A DNA stretch of 64,000 nucleotides from Gentiana macrophylla. Its lineage: Eukaryota > Streptophyta > Magnoliopsida > Gentianales > Gentianaceae. Under the pieces are notes generated by a model. That model was not told the DNA's origin. It saw only the letters and a list, made by a program, of their open reading frames with translations, and did no database searches. Shown here piece after piece: positions 12,141-25,435 of this stretch (position 1 is its first letter; every line of letters starts with the position of its first letter). The stretch covers positions 26,425,375-26,489,374 of the forward strand of contig CM047809.1 in the NCBI GenBank assembly GCA_026214975.1, written 5' to 3'. The position numbers were made by a program, and so were the translations under genes.

Positions 12141-15100
12141 GTTCATAACCAATATGAACTCAGCCGATCGATCAATTTCTAGGATCAACAAATAAGGGGA
12201 TTGTCTTTCTACCTCCCGCAGGAAGGAATGGATTCTATATCTGTGAGACACACACTCCCCACTCATTCTAGAATAGTGCCAACGTGAAAGTGATTCCGAC
12301 CACGCCTCTTAGCAATCCTTAACGAACACATCAAACCCTATCTTGAAACAAGTAGGATTATTCAATCACTTCAGGATTAAGGTTAATCCATATATGATCA
12401 TCTTGTGATTTAATAAGATTTCTCAATCACGGAATTATATGAGAAATGCAGATTAAATCGGTCCTGTTCTATATGACTACATCATGTATAAATGCCCCAC
12501 TTAGATAACCAATATCAAATGTCCGGATAAGACGGTCACACATTAAAGTGTTCTGAACGCATTAATGGTGGTTTAATCAATAAACCCCATACTTTGATTA
12601 AGTTCACCACGGACTAATAGTTCAAGTGTATCACCATAAACATAATCCTCACGTGTGATACACACTAAGTTATATTGCTACATATGATACGACTTGGGGT
12701 TTTCAGTAGTGTATTACTTATGAGCATGAAGCAAATAATAAGATGAGAATAAATCTGTCATTTATTAATTATAAAAACAATTACAGAAAATTATCTTTCG
12801 GGCGCTACTTCCAACAATCTCCCACTGGCCCGTATAGACAAGCAACAATTGTCTTTCGGGCACTACATCCAACAATCTCCCACTTGCCCGTAAAGACAAG
12901 CAACAATTATTTTTTGAGCATCACACCCTTATTCTTTCTATCCACAACATTCTCCCACTTGGTCTAAAGTAGATGAGCCATATCTCCCAATTTCATACCC
13001 TCCAAGTGCTTATCAGTGACATTAGATGCCAAACGAATAGGCAAACTGATCAGCTAGGATGTCGGCTCAAGGCGATCTTTTAAGACCAAAACGTCGCCTC
13101 TCTGCACGGTCTGTCTGATCAGGTGGTACTCTCTCTCAATATGCTTTTGACCTCTTGTGACTGCGAAAATCATTTGCATGAGCTACCTCTCAACTGTTTT
13201 CATAATATCGAGACCTGGAATCACTTCCCGATCTAACAAAGAACTTCTCAAGCCACACTGCCTCTTTAGCTGCTCCGAAATCTGCTATGTATTCGACTAA
13301 CAGAGTCAAATTGGTAGTGATGGATTGCTCCAGACTATTGCTCCATCACTATGAGTAAATACTGAGCCCGGGATCAACTCACGGTCACCCTTAATCCGAC
13401 TGAAAGTCAGAATCATTGTAGTCAACAACATCTTGGTTTGCACCCAAATATACAAGCATATTATTCCTCGTTCTCTTAACTGTACTTGAGGATGCACTAT
13501 ACTGCTACTCAACGTCCGAATCCAAGATTCGACTGTTATTGACTTTTAATAACCTGATTTTCTCTATCCAAAAATGAATCTATCCTATTTTCTCTATATT
13601 TGAAGACTAAGAGAATTAGTCCATGAGGGGTTGAGTAGGAAACCTCTCATTGAATTTAGCATTCGAAAATGCATCATCATCTTAAGAATAAGATGAATGG
13701 GATATTTCCAAAGAACTTGTTCTCATGAATTTGACTGAATCAAATTCTAAGAATCAGTTCTGACTTCAGATAACACACTCATGTTGTTCTCAACTGTTGT
13801 AGCGTTATCCTTTATAAACACTAACGTCTACTAATTTACCAATATTGATACTCTGGTCTACAAAAGACTCATCAATATTCTGGTCAAGCCCTCACATTTC
13901 AAACATGTGGCTTTTAATGACCTAGATGTTTGCTTTAATCCACCAATGGATATAAGAATAGGTAGTCAATCTGTCATTGTCTTTAAGCTAAAAACCTTTC
14001 GTTCTGAATGAATCTAAGCTATATTGTACGGCAAGAAAGTTTCAGGGCATCACCCCTGTTAATCTTTATGCTTTCCATGGAGTCAAGCAAGGCTGAGTGG
14101 TGAGAAAGTTTTAGGGCATCACCCCTATTGAACTATCTACTTCTCAGAGAATTACCCCTAGACAACTTGGCTTTGCCTTGAAAGTTAAACTTTCTCATTC
14201 ATCCGACTCTTTTCACGTAAATACAATTTCTCCCACTAGGCCATAGAAACTTATGTGATTCTACAAGATTGTGAACAGAACCGGAGTACCGAAACTCAAT
14301 TTATAGGTTTATGGCATTAAACCGACCTCTTATTATCAGAATTTCTGTACAGCCTTCCTAGAAAGTCCATAGGCGATCAATCACCCCTAGCAGACTGTAA
14401 AGTCTGTATGATCACAGTGGGTCAATGGTTAAACCATACTCCCACTGCATTTGGGTGGATTGATATTTTGATATGGTGTAGTAGTATTTATCAGCGTAAC
14501 CCCCAACAACCAATGTTGGATGAGGTTTGATTAAATCAGATAGTAACTCATTGAGTAACTGTACTTTAAGGTCTAAGGTTGTTATTTAAACATTCTTTTA
14601 GAAAGGATGTAACGGTGTAACCGTCACTATCCGATCTTACGAATCTTATAACCAACCTTTACTCATTGCATTAAGATATTTCATGAACAGTCACCATCTG
14701 AACGTGTATGCAAAATTTCCAGTCCTACCTTCAAGTACTAGTGCTAAATGCCTCTATTTGCGGAAGTGGAGTAAATGTACTTCACTCTTTATCCACAAAT
14801 TCATAAGCATCTTCTAGGTAGACTTCTAGGTATTACATAATAATGTAAACCGTTATTTCGCATTCAATATCTTAATTGAGTTAAGCAGTGTAATGTAGCA
14901 TATTAATAACTATACAAGGCATACATGGTTTATCCTTTCAATGAAATTGTTTCACTCGGAGGTAGGCCGAGCATCAGTTCCAAATACTATGCTATAGCCT
15001 ATATCTGGGCATGGAATACTCGTTTCTCTAGTAATATCAGAGATTCTTCCAAGTATTTAGATAAACTAATTGTCATCTCGAGTAGTCATTAGACAAAATG

Positions 15101-17204
15101 TCTATTACTCAAAAGCTCCCACTAGCTTGTATCCTTCATAAGACCCCGAAGGTCAATATGAACAAGTTGTGATACTTCTTTAGCTCTATTACCTTTTCCA
15201 AATTGAAATGTTACTTATTCATTTTTCTTTTGAGATAGTGTTCTTAGACTGGGAGATAGGAATCACCCTTAGCTAGTCTTCAGATCTTATCTTTAGGATA
15301 AATGCACTAATTAATAGATGCTGAAGAATCGTTATCTTAATATGGAAACCATTTGTCTTAATAGCTTATGATATGTTACATATACCTTTTCAGCATTACT
15401 TAGTGGTTCTGACTTTATCAGACAAAATCTGAGTCTCAGAATCATATACAAATGTCATATTCACTTTCTTTGAAGCAACTATAATATCGATTTGAAAGTG
15501 AATCCAGTCGTTCCAATGAATCCGAAAAGCAGAAATTAAGTTTCTGCGATATTCAAGGATTAAAATCCGAAATTTGTTTCCTTTTATCACTCCCACTATC
15601 TTAGCTGAAATAACTGCCCGTTGTCTATTCTTCATCATGAATGCCCAGCTACCTTGTTCTTACAAAAGAACTTTAGCTTCTGAGTCAAATTACTCGGTTA
15701 AGAAAGTCTCTAAGGATTCATAGGTTAGTAATCCAAAATCACTTTCCTTATCCTACACTTTCTTTTATTAATATTTCGGTTTAGCCTTTAACTTATTTAG
15801 TTTTGACGACTTACACTTGTAGACATTTACCTTCCCATTCTTGGATTTCTTTAGAGGAAATTGCAGTGAACTAGCAGTTCATTTGAGTAGACACTACTCA
15901 TGAACTGTGGGATGTTTAGTGAGATTGATACCAATCATTCTCGTCATCTTTGAACTAATTTTGTTTGTCTCTCATTCGACATGAGTGACAACATATGACA
16001 TACTTATCAATGTCACTTAAGTTTGAAGGCTCAAGAGGAGAATCCTCTACCAAAAATTAATTGCATTCGATTAATGAGTTCAACGTTCATGTGCTTGTGT
16101 CAACAGTAGAGGCCGTGGGGTCGGTTGTCATCTTCCCCGCTCCCACTCGTTATTTTGAAAAATAGGTAGTCTTCTTAGGATTTCAGAATTTATTTACAAC
16201 CCAAAAAACAATAAATTAAGAATATTTAAATTAATCCTCCCACTGGTTCATCGGTTCCAAATACCATTTAACTAGTGTCGTTTATTCACGACTTTCCAAT
16301 TTCTCGGATTTATAAAATCTCTGTGTAAACACTACATTATTAAAATTTACCAAGAATTTTTCAATCCTAATATATTAGGACTTATGGATTTCCATCAAAT
16401 CGAAAAATAATAAATCACAAATTTAAAGCTCCCATAATTTATCGGATCAAAATGCCGTCTAACTAGTGACACTATATTCTTGATTTTCCAATTTCTCGAT
16501 TATTTAGAAAATCTCTTGTGTAGACACTACACAATTAAATTTCACCAATGAATTTTATAATACTAATCTTGTCATGATAAAAGTTTTAGGATTATAGAAT
16601 TTTCTAATAATTCAAAAACAATAATCGAGAAAAAACAACCACTATCGGTTCCAAATACCGTATAGTTGGTGTCTAATTTTTCATGATTTTCCAATTTTTG
16701 ATTATCAAAATTCTAATTTATGTTGACACTACATAACCAAAATCCCGAAGGATTTATAATCCTAAATTAAATTTATCATGTGAATTTTATATCCCGATAA
16801 AATTCCGTTTCCTTTAATTTCTTTAATTAATCTAAATTAATTATCGTTTTCATACATGTCTAAATATTGCCATAATTAATTTTCTACATGTATGCATATG
16901 CTAGGAGTGGAATTCATGAATATGATGCATGACATGGTTATATCACATAAATAATCACAATAGAAAATGCGAAAAATAAACCACTGAGATGGACCGTTGG
17001 TACCCCCGTATCTAATCTATAAAATTAAAATTAAATAAATCAATAAACCCTACGTTCAAAGGATTTACTAATCTTCTAATTAATCTACCGCCGCTCTGTA
17101 TATTAATTAGCCGCCCCAATTTTTGAATAGAGAAGCTCCAGCCGACTTGGTTGACATGCTGTTCCTTTACAATGGCAGCCAGGTTTCAAATCATGGCTGT
17201 TGCA

Positions 17205-17335
17205 ACTTTTTTTTTCAAGACTACACTTTTCTGGAAAAAAAAGAGTAAAACGCGTCCAGGGGGTTCAAACCTGGGTCTTCATTATGAAGATCTTGCGTCT
17301 TCACCACTGCATTGCAGTCTTCATTATGATGATGG
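17205..17335 (-). repeat. Possible tRNA-derived SINE-like fragment
   Basis: On the minus strand, GCAGTGGTGAAGACGCAAG is followed about 30 nt later by CCAGGTTTGAACCCCC, which resembles the A box and B box of a tRNA gene. Downstream is GCGTTTTACTC and then an A-rich tail (complement of the T-runs at 17199-17208 and 17234-17241). No target duplication was found and the cloverleaf is incomplete, so this is not a functional tRNA gene. It sits in the 5' untranslated part of the copia element. Confidence 0.35.
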
Positions 17336-17617
17336 TCTTCGAAATAATTTAAATACTACAGAGGGGCCGAATTCTAGATAATTCTAATTACTAGGAAATT
17401 AAATTATAACAAATAAATTACATAATTTACTACACGCAAAAAAATTTGGGTTTACAATAGATCTAACGGCAAACAAGTACCAACCCCAATCCATCTCGTC
17501 AACCATAACATTCAAACACGCATATATATAATAAACATATAAAAGATGTAATATTTATTCAATTCCACTCATTATTAATTAATTATGTAATCAAGATCGC
17601 AAAATCGCTTTAACCTG

Positions 17618-17631
17618 TCTCTGATACCACA
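17618..17631 (-). other. Primer-binding site (initiator tRNA-Met type)
   Basis: The minus strand reads TGTGGTATCAGAGA directly after the 5' LTR end. TGGTATCAGAG is the usual complement of the 3' end of plant initiator methionine tRNA used by Ty1/copia elements. Confidence 0.85.
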
Positions 17632-19367
17632 TGCTGGATATACTAAAACCCCGAATCCGGATCCGATCCATAATTGGATTGTCAGATCTGATTCACTGCA
17701 CCAATCGAGACGTTCGATCATGAACAACGGAAGCTACGAATTAAATTCGCATGCGATTTTACTACGATTATGATTCACATAATAATTAACAATCTACAAG
17801 AAGGTTAGTAGATTTACCCGAACCGGAGAGAAGCCGCGGTCTTCCGGATTGTGTCTCCAAACGACGACTTGTGGACGCGATCCCGCATTCGAACCTCCTC
17901 AAATATGCCTTTAAGAAAAACCTAGTTTTTCTTCTTCCCAATGGCTAGGACAAGAACACAAAATTTATCTTCCTTTTTTCACAAAAGTGGCGTTGAATTT
18001 TTCATCAAAAATCACGTTGGAATCAATAATTTTGTGTTGGGAGAAACTCTCTAATAACCAAATAGTTTGAAAGTTTATCTTATACACACATATTTATCTT
18101 TTCCTTTAAGGAATATAAAACATTTATCCAATAGGAAAACAAATTTCCTATTTATCCAATAAGAAAACAAAATTTTCTTATTAATAATTATTTAACACTT
18201 AAATAATTATATTATCCGCAATGTAATTAATTATGAGAAAATTTCTTTTCCCAAAACCAAAAAAAAGTGGCGCCATTTTTGTGTGCCAATTGGGATAATA
18301 GAAAATGTATTTTCTATTTTACATCGACCAACTATTTAATTTAATTCTCGAGGTTCCGTAATACGAGAATTCACTCGCGTGTTAGGAGCCAACCCGGGGA
18401 CCATGGACCTATAACCACTAGCTACAATAAATTGAATAAAATATTAATCGAACATAACATTTCTACTCAACTTATTAATTCCGAAATTATGCCACCATAA
18501 ATCCGAAACTGAACTCTATCGATTATAGATATAACTTATTCTCAAAATATTGAGTCAATAAGTATCCATTGATATAATCAATACATATAGACTAACCCTC
18601 CATAGACTATCTGTAGCGAAGCGGGATTATTTCCGTAAATCTTCTTCACTACATCTTATCCTTATTTATCATTAACCCACTAGTGATCAATTAGTTCATA
18701 ACCAATATGACTCGGCCGATCGATCAGTTTCTAGGATGATCAAATAAGAGGATTGTCTTTCTACCTCCCGCAGGAATTAATGAATTCCATATCTGTGAGA
18801 CACTCACTCGTCACTCATTCCAGAATAGTGCCAACGTGAAAGTGATTCGGACCGCCCCTCTTTGCAATCCTTAACGAACACATCAAACCCTATCTTGAAA
18901 CAAGTAGGAGTATGCATTCACTTCAGGATTAAGGTTAATTCATATATGATTATCTTGTGATTTAATAAGATTTCTCAATCACGGAATTATATGAGAAATG
19001 CAGATTAAATCGGTCCTGTCCTATATGACTACATCATATATAAATGCCCCACTTAGATAACCAATATCGATGGTCCGGATAAGACGGTCACACCTTAAAG
19101 TATTCTGGGCGCATTAATGGTGGTTTAATCAATAGACCACATACTTCGATTAAGTTCACCACAGACTAATAGTTCAAATGTATCATCATAAACTAAATCC
19201 TCACGTGTGACACACACTAAGTTATATGGCTACATATGATACGACTTGGGGTTTTCAGTAGTGTATTACTTATGAGCACGAAGCAAATAATAAGATGAGA
19301 ATAAATCTGTCATTTATTAATTATAAAAACAATTACAGAAATTGTATTTCGGACGCTACTTCCAACA
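17632..19367 (-). repeat. 5' LTR of the copia element
   Basis: 1736 bp, TG...CA ends, next to the primer-binding site on the left and to unrelated sequence (CTTTATGCATG) on the right. Strong similarity to 10437-12816 and 1-2122 across its length establishes it as an LTR. Confidence 0.88.
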
Positions 19368-19379
19368 CTTTATGCATGT

Positions 19380-21540
19380 GGAATTAATAAGTTCTAGCCC
19401 ATCCACGGCAGACACTTAATTGAACATTGGGTTCTATTGTGTTGCAAAAAAAGTAGTAACAAATGGGAATTGCACCTGTAGCTACGATGAATTGGGGTTT
19501 GCTGGCAATTATCAAATCAGCTATAATTAAGGATTATGGGAAGTTACTGACAAATAGTTTGGTTAATTCAATGTCAATAACTGATTGATAGAATGTTTAT
19601 ATTGTGTTTTCTTTTACACAACTTTCTCTTTACTTTTCTCGCATATATTTTGGTCCAGGACCACAACCTTGTCTTGACTATTGTATTTGATGGGTTATAT
19701 TTGGATTCCTTTCGAGTCTTTGTGGGACACCACCTTGACTCGCTTCACTATAATGCGATTGACCTAGTTCTTTTGTTAGTATCAAGGACTTACTGCCCAT
19801 CCTCCTCGCCAAACCCCAATTCTCAGTACCATCACCACTTCTCTTACATATGATTTTTAATCTCAAGGTATAATTCTTCTACTGCTACCGAAATATGGTC
19901 TGCTCTTCACGAAAGTTTTACTTCACAAAACCAAGCCAAAGTTGTTCATCTTCGCATGCAACTTTCATCAACCCACAAGGGTTCCTTGTCGGCATCAGAT
20001 TATATTATGAAGGATAAAGGCATCACCAACGAACTCAGCTTGGCTGGCCACCACTCTCGTCGGATGACATTATTGCATATTTACTATCCGGACTCGGTTC
20101 AGAATATGATTCTTTGGTTACTTTGCTTTCCACTCTCTTGGATATTACAATTCATGAAGTTTACTCTCTTTTTTATCTGACAACAGAAGAGAGAATTAAT
20201 CATAATCAACCCTTAGCTCATCCGGCCGTCATCCCCGCTGCTGCATCGTCTTCTCCGACAGCTCATGTTTTCACTCCCGAACAACCAGCTTCCTCTGCTT
20301 ATTGTGGTCGTGGTTTGTATTCTAATGGAGGCCGGGGCGTGGCTCATCTCAATGTCTAGGCTGCAACAATTATTAGTCTGGCGGTAATTACCCTTCCGGC
20401 AACCCTTATCCTCATAGCAGCCCTTATCTGCCTCAGTCCGGCCCTCTTCTGACATGACAGCTCTCCAATAAAGTTGGACATATTGTTCACTCATGCTGGC
20501 ACTAGTTTGATACATCCTTTGCTCCACCACCTCTTTCTCGATCTTACTACCAGGACTGTTCCTGACATTTAGTAGGCCCGGAATAAGATTAAAGTAAGGG
20601 TCCCATTTTATTAACAAAACCAATAGGCATATACAAATGAAATCAATCAAATCGCGTATAATAAAATATTAAGGCAAAATTATAATAATTGTATCCAACA
20701 ACATATTACAAATGTCAAAACAGCAAAATTATTGAATCAGTAACGGGAATATAGAAAATGTCAAAACAACAAAATTATTGAATCAGTAATGTGAATATAG
20801 CAATAGTAGAGACAAAATAGCACACCCGTAATTAACACATCAACGAATTGCAAACACCTATGGACAACTTAGCTGCAGTGACAAGCAAAAAAACTTATCA
20901 AGAAAAAATATTTCTCCTTGCATTTCTCTGTGCAAAATCATCGTGAAAATTAAATGCTGATAAGGTTTACGCCAACATTTATTCAAAATAATTTATATAA
21001 AAAGAAATTAAAAAAATTGTAGTGGAGAAGATTCGAGCATGAATCTACATGTTAGAGTAACCACTACTGCTCCACTACGCCAACATGCACCGGTGTCAAA
21101 TTACTAATTTTCGGACATCTTATATAAACCAATACAATTGTAAAACATGTAACTACGGGCCCCCCTTGTATCGTGGGTCTGGGTCGGTCGCCCATCCCGC
21201 CCGGGCCCAGGGCCGGCCCTGCTTACTACGGTAACCCCTCACCTTATTCTTCCAATGATTGGGTTGTTAACATCGGTGCCTCTCATCTCACTACAAACAA
21301 TTTCCGCAACCGGAACCTATCAACCAATGTCTATAATAGTCTGGAAAAGCTTCACGTTGGTGATGGTACATGTTTACCACTTACACATTTTGGTTCTCTT
21401 ACTTTTTCTTCCGCTACTCACTCCTATATCTTAATCATGTACTTGTTGCACCGTCCTATCATACCAATTTATAGTCTATTTCTCAGTTTACCAAGGATAA
21501 TAAAGTGTATTTTGAATTTCACCATAATTAATTTCTTATG
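19380..21540 (+). pseudogene. Copia gag and protease fragments, plus strand
   Basis: Between about 19880 and 20350 the plus strand, through frame changes, reads as a copia Gag of the UBN2 type: an IWSALHESF-like start, then LSASDYIMK, GITNELSLAG, and IAYLLSGLGSEYDSL followed by a TEERINHNQ stretch. A degraded zinc knuckle follows (KVGHIVHSCWH near 20470-20505, with the first cysteine now a stop and the second a serine). After a nested hAT element the protease resumes (21240-21450): DWVVNIGASHLTTN and VGDGTCLPLTHFGS. The usual catalytic DSGA or DTGA reads NIGA, so the aspartate is lost. No LTR of its own is identified. Confidence 0.7.
20551..21221. mobile_element. Non-autonomous hAT element, 671 bp, with 8-bp target duplication
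   Basis: CTTACTAC flanks the element on both sides (20543-20550 and 21222-21229), a perfect 8-bp duplication as made by hAT transposases. The termini are CAGGACTGTTCCTGAC on the left and, in complement, CAGGGCCGGCCCTGGG on the right: an imperfect inverted repeat with the CAGGG...CCCTG form of many plant hAT elements. Removing it joins the Gag zinc-knuckle region to the protease region of the surrounding copia debris. It contains two copies of a roughly 45-bp motif (ATTATTGAATCAGTAA at about 20728 and 20774) and no transposase. On the minus strand 21092-21030 is weakly tRNA-like. Confidence 0.88.
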
Positions 21541-21559
21541 AAGGACTACTCGAGCCACG

Positions 21560-22656
21560 TCCTACATAGGGGATTCCTTAGAGATGGCCTCTTATGCCAC
21601 AACTCGGTCTCATCACGTGATTCCTTTGCATGAGCCTCATCAACAATAACTTTGGCTTGAGTCAAGAAAAGTGTAGATGTCTTTGTAACTTTAGCCAAAA
21701 CTTAAGACCCCTTTGTGAGCTTCCACTTATCACAAGAAAATGAGCTATTATAACCACTATCACACAGTCTGCCAACATAAATCAAATTCAACCGGATCCT
21801 TGGAACATGCTTAACCCGTCTAAGAATTAGTTTGGTGCCATTAGACGTTTCCAAACTAATATCTCCAACACCTACACACTTTAAGATAGAATCCCAAGCC
21901 ATTCTCACATCACCAAAGTCACCTGAAGTGTAAGATGAGAAAAACTCTCTTCTTGAAGTAGCATGGACCGAAGCACCACTGCCAACAACCCAACTAGTCA
22001 TATCACATCAGCAAGAATAACATTATCAACCTCTTGAAATACAAAAAAAAAAATTCATCAGAAGAAGATGTATTAACTTTTTCTTTCTTCTTTTCATCAT
22101 TTTTCTTCTCACTGTTTTCCCTTTTCTCCTGTTTCAATTTAAAGCAAAATTTCTTGATGTGTCCCTTCTTGCCACTTCATTATCGAACTTACTACCCATA
22201 GCATTAAGTTGGTTCATAATACCCAAGAAAGTATTCAAATGATCAACAATAGGAGTTCCATTATGATACTTCAAATTCATCAATTTATACATCAAAAGCA
22301 TCTTATTGTTTCCAGTTTTCCGGGCATACATGCCTTCAAGATTTTTCCACAAAGACCTAGCATGTTTCTCCTCACTAATGTAATTTAAAACATTATCATC
22401 AACCTATTGTCTAATATAACCACAAACTTGCCTATGCAACAAATTCAACTCTTCATCTAACCGGCAAGAAATAAGGTAACCGGCAAGAAATAATTTTTCA
22501 CACACAAAAGATCTTCCATTTTATTTTTCCATATGGAATAGTTAGACCCATTCAAAGTGATCGTTCTATTCAAGTTTGACTTCCATTTCACCCATAAAAA
22601 AGGTTCACCAAAAACACTTCAAAACTAAATCAACTAACCGGGGCTCTGATACCACT
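21560..22656 (-). pseudogene. 5' half of a TNT1-like copia Gag-Pol, truncated
   Basis: Reading leftwards from the primer-binding site, Gag is recognisable at about 22570-22060 (LLHRQVCGYIRQ, then LYARKTGNNK-like and NGTPIVDHLNTF motifs). The protease and the start of the pre-integrase domain follow at 22001-21702 (SWVVGSGASVHATSRREFF, a VGVGDISLETSNGTKL stretch, and KWKLTKGS). The catalytic DSGA reads GSGA, an Asp to Gly change. Frameshifts separate the parts. Nothing of integrase, reverse transcriptase or the 3' LTR is present; the sequence changes near 21560, next to plus-strand copia debris. Confidence 0.8.
22643..22656 (-). other. Primer-binding site of the TNT1-like element
   Basis: The minus strand reads AAGTGGTATCAGAGCC just inside the LTR. 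TGGTATCAGAGC is the initiator methionine tRNA complement. Confidence 0.88.
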
Positions 22657-23428
22657 TGTTGGAAAAGCAAACAACCGCGATACTACACGTATTACAAATA
22701 CCCACAATGTCTTCCCAAAGACACAACGGAATTAAAAGAGGCAGTCCCAATGAAGCTAAATAACATATATAGCGAAACGAAAACACAACAAAAATAACAC
22801 CACAATATTAATTTGGAAAGCACATATTGATGTGAGAGAGTAAAAACCATGAGGTCGAGACCCACAAAATATTCACTAATCAGTAAAATGTGATACGAAA
22901 GTGTTTCAAACATATCAACCAACTCAACTACACCAAAGCATCAATTAAGAATGCAATATACAAGAGTTGTTGAAAAATATCACCAAAACAGAAGTAAGGT
23001 CGGCGGCTGATTCTGGAAAACTGAACCGTTGAAACATGAATTCCACCGTTCATATCGAATAAGAATTTGCGGTGAACAACCCCTCAAAATTTCGTCACGA
23101 TCGGAATCCGTTTCGATATCCGATCGTCGCCATAAAGTTGTTGCTGCAACACCAATAAAGCTGCGAATTTTTTTCTTCTTTTTGCCTCCTTTTTTTTTTT
23201 TTTTTTTTTTTTTTTTGAAAAAAAATGTTTTTTTTTTTAACATCAATAAATTGTGCGAATTTTTTAAACGAGACTTTCTTTTGCCTCCTTTTAGTTGTAA
23301 AAGATTAGGGAAAATTAACCTAACTTATTCCCTTAAATAATATTATCTGTTTTTTCTTTTCTTTCCTTTTATTTTATTTTATTTTTTCATTATTTTGTTG
23401 GCTCCACAAAGGGGTGATCCACCCAACA
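22657..23428 (-). repeat. 5' LTR of the TNT1-like copia element (outer edge uncertain)
   Basis: The inner edge is fixed by the primer-binding site: the plus strand begins TGTTGGAAAAGC at 22657. The outer edge is placed at CCAACA (23423-23428) because an LTR starting TGTTGG on the minus strand is expected, but with no partner LTR this is a guess. It includes a 26-nt T-run (about 23191-23216). Confidence 0.5.
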
Positions 23429-23429
23429 A

Positions 23430-24700
23430 TAATAATGAATTACATGATTTTGTGTTGTTTTGGTACCATAAAGGTGCCAAATTGCGGTTGAAATTGGTTT
23501 ATGATCGTACATGTCATGAATAAGGCGAAAAAGTACAGGAAATCGGCCCGGGCGTGCGCCTGGCATGTGCTGAAGCAGACATGATGGATTCAGCAAAGTC
23601 GGGAGTGCGCCCGACCCCTATCAGGCTTTCATCCGGCATCCTAGAATACGAAATAGAAGCTTGACATGGATATCAGTCATGCGCCTACCCCTTTTGAATT
23701 CTATTTTATTCAAGTGTAATATATGATATGTTAGGACTTGTATGTCTTTGGGACATTTCTTGGAACGTGGCAAAGCCTCACAATTGACTTTTGGTAGCCT
23801 CGGCTCAAAACCACAGCTGAGACTCTCTATGGGGAGAAGCTATGAGCACCGGAAGGTTTTTGTTTAGACCTTGCGGGACATTAACTTAGTAGCCAATGAT
23901 CTATTTGCTATGTGTTAGGTAGATAATATAAAATGGTCTACGACTAGAAGTCCTTAAGGAGCCTTTTATGCGAATAAATTTAGGTGGTCAGTTTAACTTC
24001 ATAATAAACATATGTCATGAGTCTAAAAGCTAAAATGTCATAATTCATGACATGTATTTGATAGCAGCATATAACAGTCCACACGGAATAGACCGTGCCA
24101 TATGGGATGCTGAACATGTGCTGGTGGATACCCAGCATTCGGGTAAAATGTCCTCGGATTATGACGTAACAAATCCCTGTTCGGTCGAACATCTTGCTAA
24201 CAGAGCTAGATGATAAGGAGTGAGAACTTTACATATGTATATGGTAGTATCCGTAATTTATTATATTGTTATATATTTTGTTAGTACCGATTCTTCTTTC
24301 CCTCACTAAGTACGTATGTACTTACCCATCTCTTTATTGCTCCTCACCCCGAGAAGGTGGTGTGTTGTACGTTGGATTCGAGGCCACTGAGGATGACCCC
24401 GAGGATGATGCAGTAAGAGCTTCCAATCTTCTTATTCCGTTGTAATATTGGTATAGACTTTCCTATCTTTGTACTGCTAGAGATTAGTGTTTCCCGTTTG
24501 TGGTTATCAAATGTAATGGATGTTTTGTTTTGGATAGCTGTATAAAAGTTTTTATATAGTAAATTTTAGATGCAACTTGTGTTCTTTTTTTTAATATGTT
24601 TGGGTTAGTCATTTTATTTCCTGAGTCTATCTTTTCTTTTCCGATTTAAACTCTGATATATGACTACGTAAGGCTTAAATGTATAATTAGATTAAATTTT
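23430..24700 (+). repeat. Gypsy (chromovirus-like) LTR remnant
   Basis: Non-coding. It has features seen in plant chromovirus LTRs: a GC-rich block with GGGCGTGCGCCTGGC and GTGCGCCCGACC (23548-23620), the AAGTACGTATGTACTTACCC motif (about 24308-24327), and CTCCTCACCCCGAGAAGGTGG with GAGGCCACTGAGGATGACC near its 3' end (24341-24400). No termini or internal genes are visible. Lineage assignment is by resemblance only. Confidence 0.4.
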
Positions 24701-25435
24701 ATTTATACACATACCAGACGTTATTTTATGAATAGGGACATGGTATCCGACACATGAACGTCACAGTTATAATACTTGATCTTGTTAAACTATTCTAGCC
24801 AAATCATATTTCTCTTTGTCATAGTCGTACTAAAATAATAAAGAGGAGTGAGGTATGAAATATTGTATCAAAACGATGTGAAATAACGATTGACACAGCA
24901 CAGTTTTACGTTAATATAATTGGTCTCATTGTATTACCAATCGTAACAAATTGTTATGTGAACCATCGTAATGACAAAGACACGAGAAAACCCTAATAAT
25001 TAACTTTCAATTAAACTGCAATTCCACGAGACCATGAAAGTTTGATCAAGACTTTGCTGCTACTGTTTGATTCCTATTTTAGGAGTCTTTAAACATTATT
25101 GGTTTTAAGCAATTACCATTTTAAATTGAGCAATAAATAGACCAATCAGTATTTGTTGCGTGTTAAATTAGATAATAGTTTAATTAAAGTAGATTGTTGG
25201 GTAAAGTACCTTAAGTTCAACGCATCAAGATCAAGTGAGAAGTTAGAACACTAGGGGATAATGGACTGATTGAACACAAAGGGCGACACTATCTTTTGGT
25301 AACTATCATCATGATTTGCCTAAATCGGACTTCCATGTATAATTGTGTATGAACTCATAGTAGCTTGGTCATCAAAATATTAAAGTGGGTCCTATTGACA
25401 ACATAAAAATTGTTCGTATATTATATTATTTTTTA
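24700..25435. other. Unannotated AT-rich stretch
   Basis: I see no open frame, terminal repeat or known motif in this stretch. Confidence 0.5.

Larger units (their letters stand above)
12817..17631 (-). pseudogene. Decayed copia internal region
   Basis: The minus strand near 13170-12960 still shows the RNase H end of copia Pol (KHIEREYHLIRQT-like residues, then a QRGD-like motif), next to a duplicated polypurine tract (caatctccca at 12815 and 12873). The rest, 13200-17610, is riddled with stops, with no recognisable reverse transcriptase, integrase or gag. 15640-17100 is AT-rich with short repeated motifs (GTGTAGACACTACA-like at about 16325, 16520 and 16712). Confidence 0.7.

Noticed and set aside
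17250..17330. Functional tRNA gene
   Set aside because: T-arm-like motif present but no full cloverleaf; better explained as a SINE-like remnant.
20213..20650. 145-codon minus-strand open frame
   Set aside because: Antisense to recognisable copia gag and running into the hAT element; no domain.
21030..21092. Functional tRNA gene in the hAT element
   Set aside because: Only a weak A-box/B-box resemblance; acceptor and anticodon stems do not form.
22980..23340. Lysine-rich or phenylalanine-rich frames on both strands
   Set aside because: Caused by long A/T homopolymers in an LTR.
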